Below, piece by piece: positions 63,633-64,000 of a stretch of DNA of 64,000 nucleotides. The notes under the pieces are model-generated. The model saw nothing but the letters and a program-made list of their open reading frames with translations, did not search any database and was not told the DNA's origin. This stretch comes from Arthrobacter citreus (GTDB lineage Bacteria; Bacillota; Bacilli; Bacillales; Bacillaceae_G): the NCBI GenBank assembly GCA_013200995.1, contig CP053688.1, positions 1,488,001 to 1,552,000 on the forward strand. Direction: 5' to 3'. Numbering within the stretch: the first letter of the stretch is position 1; every line of letters begins with the position of its first letter. The position numbers and the translations under genes are program-made.

Positions 63633-64000
63633 TTAGATTCACTCCTTTTTAGTCTGTGATCAACTTTAAGAATTTCATTGTCGGATAAGCGATTTCTCAA
63701 TTTTACTAGTGCATAATTTAATCTTGATTTACAAGTTCCTATTGGTATATTTAATGAGGCTGCCACTTCCTCCAATTTTAGTTCTAAATAATAATGAAGC
63801 ACAATTACTTCCCTACTCTTATAAGGTAACAAGTTAATCTCTTTCCAAAGTTCATCTTCCATTTCATTTTTTAAAATTGAATTTTCTACAACTTTGTCAG
63901 TTGAAATTGCAGAATTCAAACTAAAAATATGTTTTAACTTGTGTTTTCGAATCATATTACGCGTAACATTAACTGTTATTCTATAAATCCAAGGTTCAAT
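63629..64000 (-). CDS. ECF sigma factor, cut by window end
   Basis: The open frame enters from beyond 64000 and ends at 63629. The visible part begins IEPWIYRITVNVTRNMIRKH, the end of region 2. It continues with region 4: LWKEINLLPYKSREVIVLHY, then YLELKLEEVAASLNIPIGTC and KSRLNYALVKLRNRL. ECF sigmas of this kind answer envelope stress. The anti-sigma follows with four-base overlap. Confidence 0.9.
   Translation of the reverse strand: MEPWIYRITVNVTRNMIRKHKLKHIFSLNSAISTDKVVENSILKNEMEDELWKEINLLPYKSREVIVLHYYLELKLEEVAASLNIPIGTCKSRLNYALVKLRNRLSDNEILKVDHRLKRSESK

Overview
The window comes from a low-GC, endospore-forming Bacillaceae chromosome. The evidence is spoVR, SASP genes of the sspO and sspP type, sirA, lexA next to a yneB-type resolvase, a Csp, a BceRS-BceAB module, frequent TTG/GTG starts and strong AGGAGG ribosome sites. 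Gene order around 8.5-27 kb follows the Bacillus subtilis lexA-yneB-ynzC-tkt-sirA(yneE)-yneF-ccdA-ccdC-yneK-sspP-sspO neighbourhood, so the family is secure but the species is not (a Bacillus or Gottfriedia-like lineage is my inference).

Layout. (1) 1-3.8 kb is an eroding integrative-element scar: the end of a tyrosine recombinase, a replication-relaxation-like gene with four in-frame stops, the tail of an XRE regulator, a coiled-coil gene, repeated GCATGC palindromes and a frameshifted two-CxxC protein. (2) 3.9-13.2 kb holds spoVR, CarD, csp, a VanY/CwlK-like endolysin, small spore proteins, bdbD, yneK, ccdC and ccdA. (3) 13.4-22.1 kb is a block sitting inside the ancestral ccdA-yneF junction: azlCD, a sedolisin protease, a BmrCD-like ABC exporter and a GC-rich Bacillaceae-type repeat. 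(4) 22.4-28 kb resumes the core: yneF, sirA, tkt, ynzC, yneB and lexA. The yneA and yneI genes of B. subtilis are not present. (5) 28-37.6 kb has peptidoglycan enzymes without signal peptides and a probable envelope regulon: a two-component system, a GH129/GH101-like lipoprotein and a membrane phosphoesterase. Two copies of one 20-bp operator lie upstream of these units. (6) 37.6-52.5 kb is accessory: resistance-like transferases, acetyltransferases, SulP and resolvase wrecks, a split ECF sigma with its anti-sigma, an FN3/SH3 secreted protein and fra. (7) 52.7-64 kb carries a BceRS-BceAB peptide-detoxification module with its operator, an alkaline phosphatase, an MFS exporter and a second ECF sigma/anti-sigma pair cut by the window end.

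How the genes work together. Envelope defence is a common theme: BceRS-AB, two ECF systems, the YheIH/BmrCD-like pump, the 33-36 kb two-component regulon and several cell-wall enzymes. Thiol-disulfide chemistry is represented by bdbD and ccdA/ccdC. The spore programme is represented by spoVR, the SASPs and sirA. Around ten genes are visibly broken, so this is a lineage in which accessory genes are decaying.
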